Positions 63,503 through 64,000 of a stretch of DNA of 64,000 nt are shown here, piece after piece. The DNA is from Thermogutta terrifontis (GTDB lineage: Bacteria > Planctomycetota > Planctomycetia > Pirellulales > Thermoguttaceae). Positions within the stretch are counted from its first letter, which is position 1, and each line of letters starts with the position of its first letter. The stretch covers positions 930,001 to 994,000 of the forward strand of contig NZ_CP018477.1 of the NCBI RefSeq assembly GCF_002277955.1, in the 5' to 3' direction. The notes under the pieces are model-generated. The model was not told where the DNA came from and did not search any database. It saw only the letters and a list, made by a program, of their open reading frames with translations. Position numbers and translations under genes: made by a program.

Positions 63503-64000
63503 ATGAGAAGCAAGCTGCGAAACGCTGTGTGGAAAACGACGCTCGCTGCGGTGGGCGTTTTGATCTGTCTCCCGGTACGGGCGGGGGTGGTTGATTTTGA
63601 GGACGTGGGGGCCACGCTGCCACCCAATTCCTACTGGAACGGTTCGCCGAATGACGGCCATAACACGTTCACTTCCAACGGGTTTGTGTTCCACAACAAT
63701 TACACCCAGGCCTGGGATGTATGGGATGGATTTGCTTACTCGAATAAAACGGATACGACCACGCCCGGCTACACCAATCAGTATTCCGCGATTACCGGAA
63801 GCGGTGCCAGCGGTTCGCCCACGTATGGAGTCTCATTCGTCAATCTGTGGGGGGATCTCCCGAAGATCGACGTGCCCGCGGGGGTCGCTCTCCAATCGAT
63901 GCAGGTGACGAATACGACCTACGCCTATCTCTCCATGCGCGATGGGGATGCTTTCGCCAAGAAGTTTGGCGGTTCATCGGGAAATGATCCCGACTGGTTT
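63503..64000 (+). CDS. DUF4465-type secreted protein (partial)
   Basis: 166 residues to the window edge. AGGAGGT precedes ATG 63503. Signal peptide (TTLAAVGVLICLPVRA), then DFEDVGATLPPNSYWNGSPN and the DUF4465 hallmark WDGFAYSNKTDTTTPGYTNQ-YSA, followed by a beta-sandwich. DUF4465-like proteins in Bacteroidetes (BtuH) bind cobalamin outside the cell; to my recollection this is the same domain. With the riboswitch this supports a B12-binding role. Confidence 0.8.
   Translation, partial: MRSKLRNAVWKTTLAAVGVLICLPVRAGVVDFEDVGATLPPNSYWNGSPNDGHNTFTSNGFVFHNNYTQAWDVWDGFAYSNKTDTTTPGYTNQYSAITGSGASGSPTYGVSFVNLWGDLPKIDVPAGVALQSMQVTNTTYAYLSMRDGDAFAKKFGGSSGNDPDWF

Overview
The window looks like the chromosome of a planctomycete, possibly a Thermogutta-like one; the genus is a guess. 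The evidence is protein-level. Two giant surface proteins carry the basic N-terminus plus Leu-Glu-x-Leu/Arg-type motif seen on planctomycete exported proteins. There are also a Cys-rich YTV-like wall protein, a DUF1559-type pseudopilin and a PEP-CTERM protein. DNA is GC-rich throughout.

Layout. (1) 0.3-4.3 kb: a PflX-like radical SAM protein, dethiobiotin synthetase (bioD), a small membrane protein and the YTV-like protein. (2) 4.8-15.8 kb: a consensus promoter and a 3,574-residue surface protein with Ig-like repeats. (3) 16-21.8 kb, minus strand: a signalling cluster of histidine kinase, receiver-only regulator, FixJ-type regulator, soluble chemoreceptor and CheW. (4) 22-25.7 kb: a Tat-exported GH116-type glycosidase with an inserted domain, and a minimal beta-carbonic-anhydrase-like protein. 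(5) 26-26.8 kb: three small minus-strand hypothetical genes.

(6) 27.3-57.97 kb: a genomic island bounded on the right by tRNA-Met(CAT). A 62-bp repeat of the tRNA 3' end lies at both 27,497 and 57,881. The island holds two related integrative elements. The left one (27.6-34.3 kb) has a regulator, an iteron-like origin, an excisionase-like gene, a primase/DUF3987 protein, three small genes and an integrase cut off by an IS630-type remnant. The right one (53.2-57.6 kb) is partly deleted around an IS630 copy but keeps an intact integrase next to the tRNA.

(7) 35.1-51.4 kb, between the two elements: the most interesting part. It encodes a 2,143-residue RTX/Ser-Gly-rich surface protein ending in a nuclease-like toxin tip with a partner immunity gene. 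Three further copies of the roughly 480-bp segment just before the tip follow. Each is fused to a different C-terminal domain, is followed by its own small gene, and lacks a credible start signal of its own. Rhs remnants and decayed toxin/immunity pairs follow. This reads as one expressed toxin-delivery protein plus an archive of silent replacement tips. A fused sulfotransferase-glycosyltransferase gene closes the locus and might modify the Ser-rich protein.

(8) 58.5-61.2 kb, minus strand: an ECF sigma factor, a single-pass membrane protein (possible anti-sigma) and a multi-pass membrane protein. (9) 61.3-64 kb: a promoter, a cobalamin riboswitch, then a pseudopilin, a PEP-CTERM protein and a DUF4465-type protein running off the window. 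This looks like a B12-controlled surface operon.

All family names come from reading the sequence; no database search was possible.
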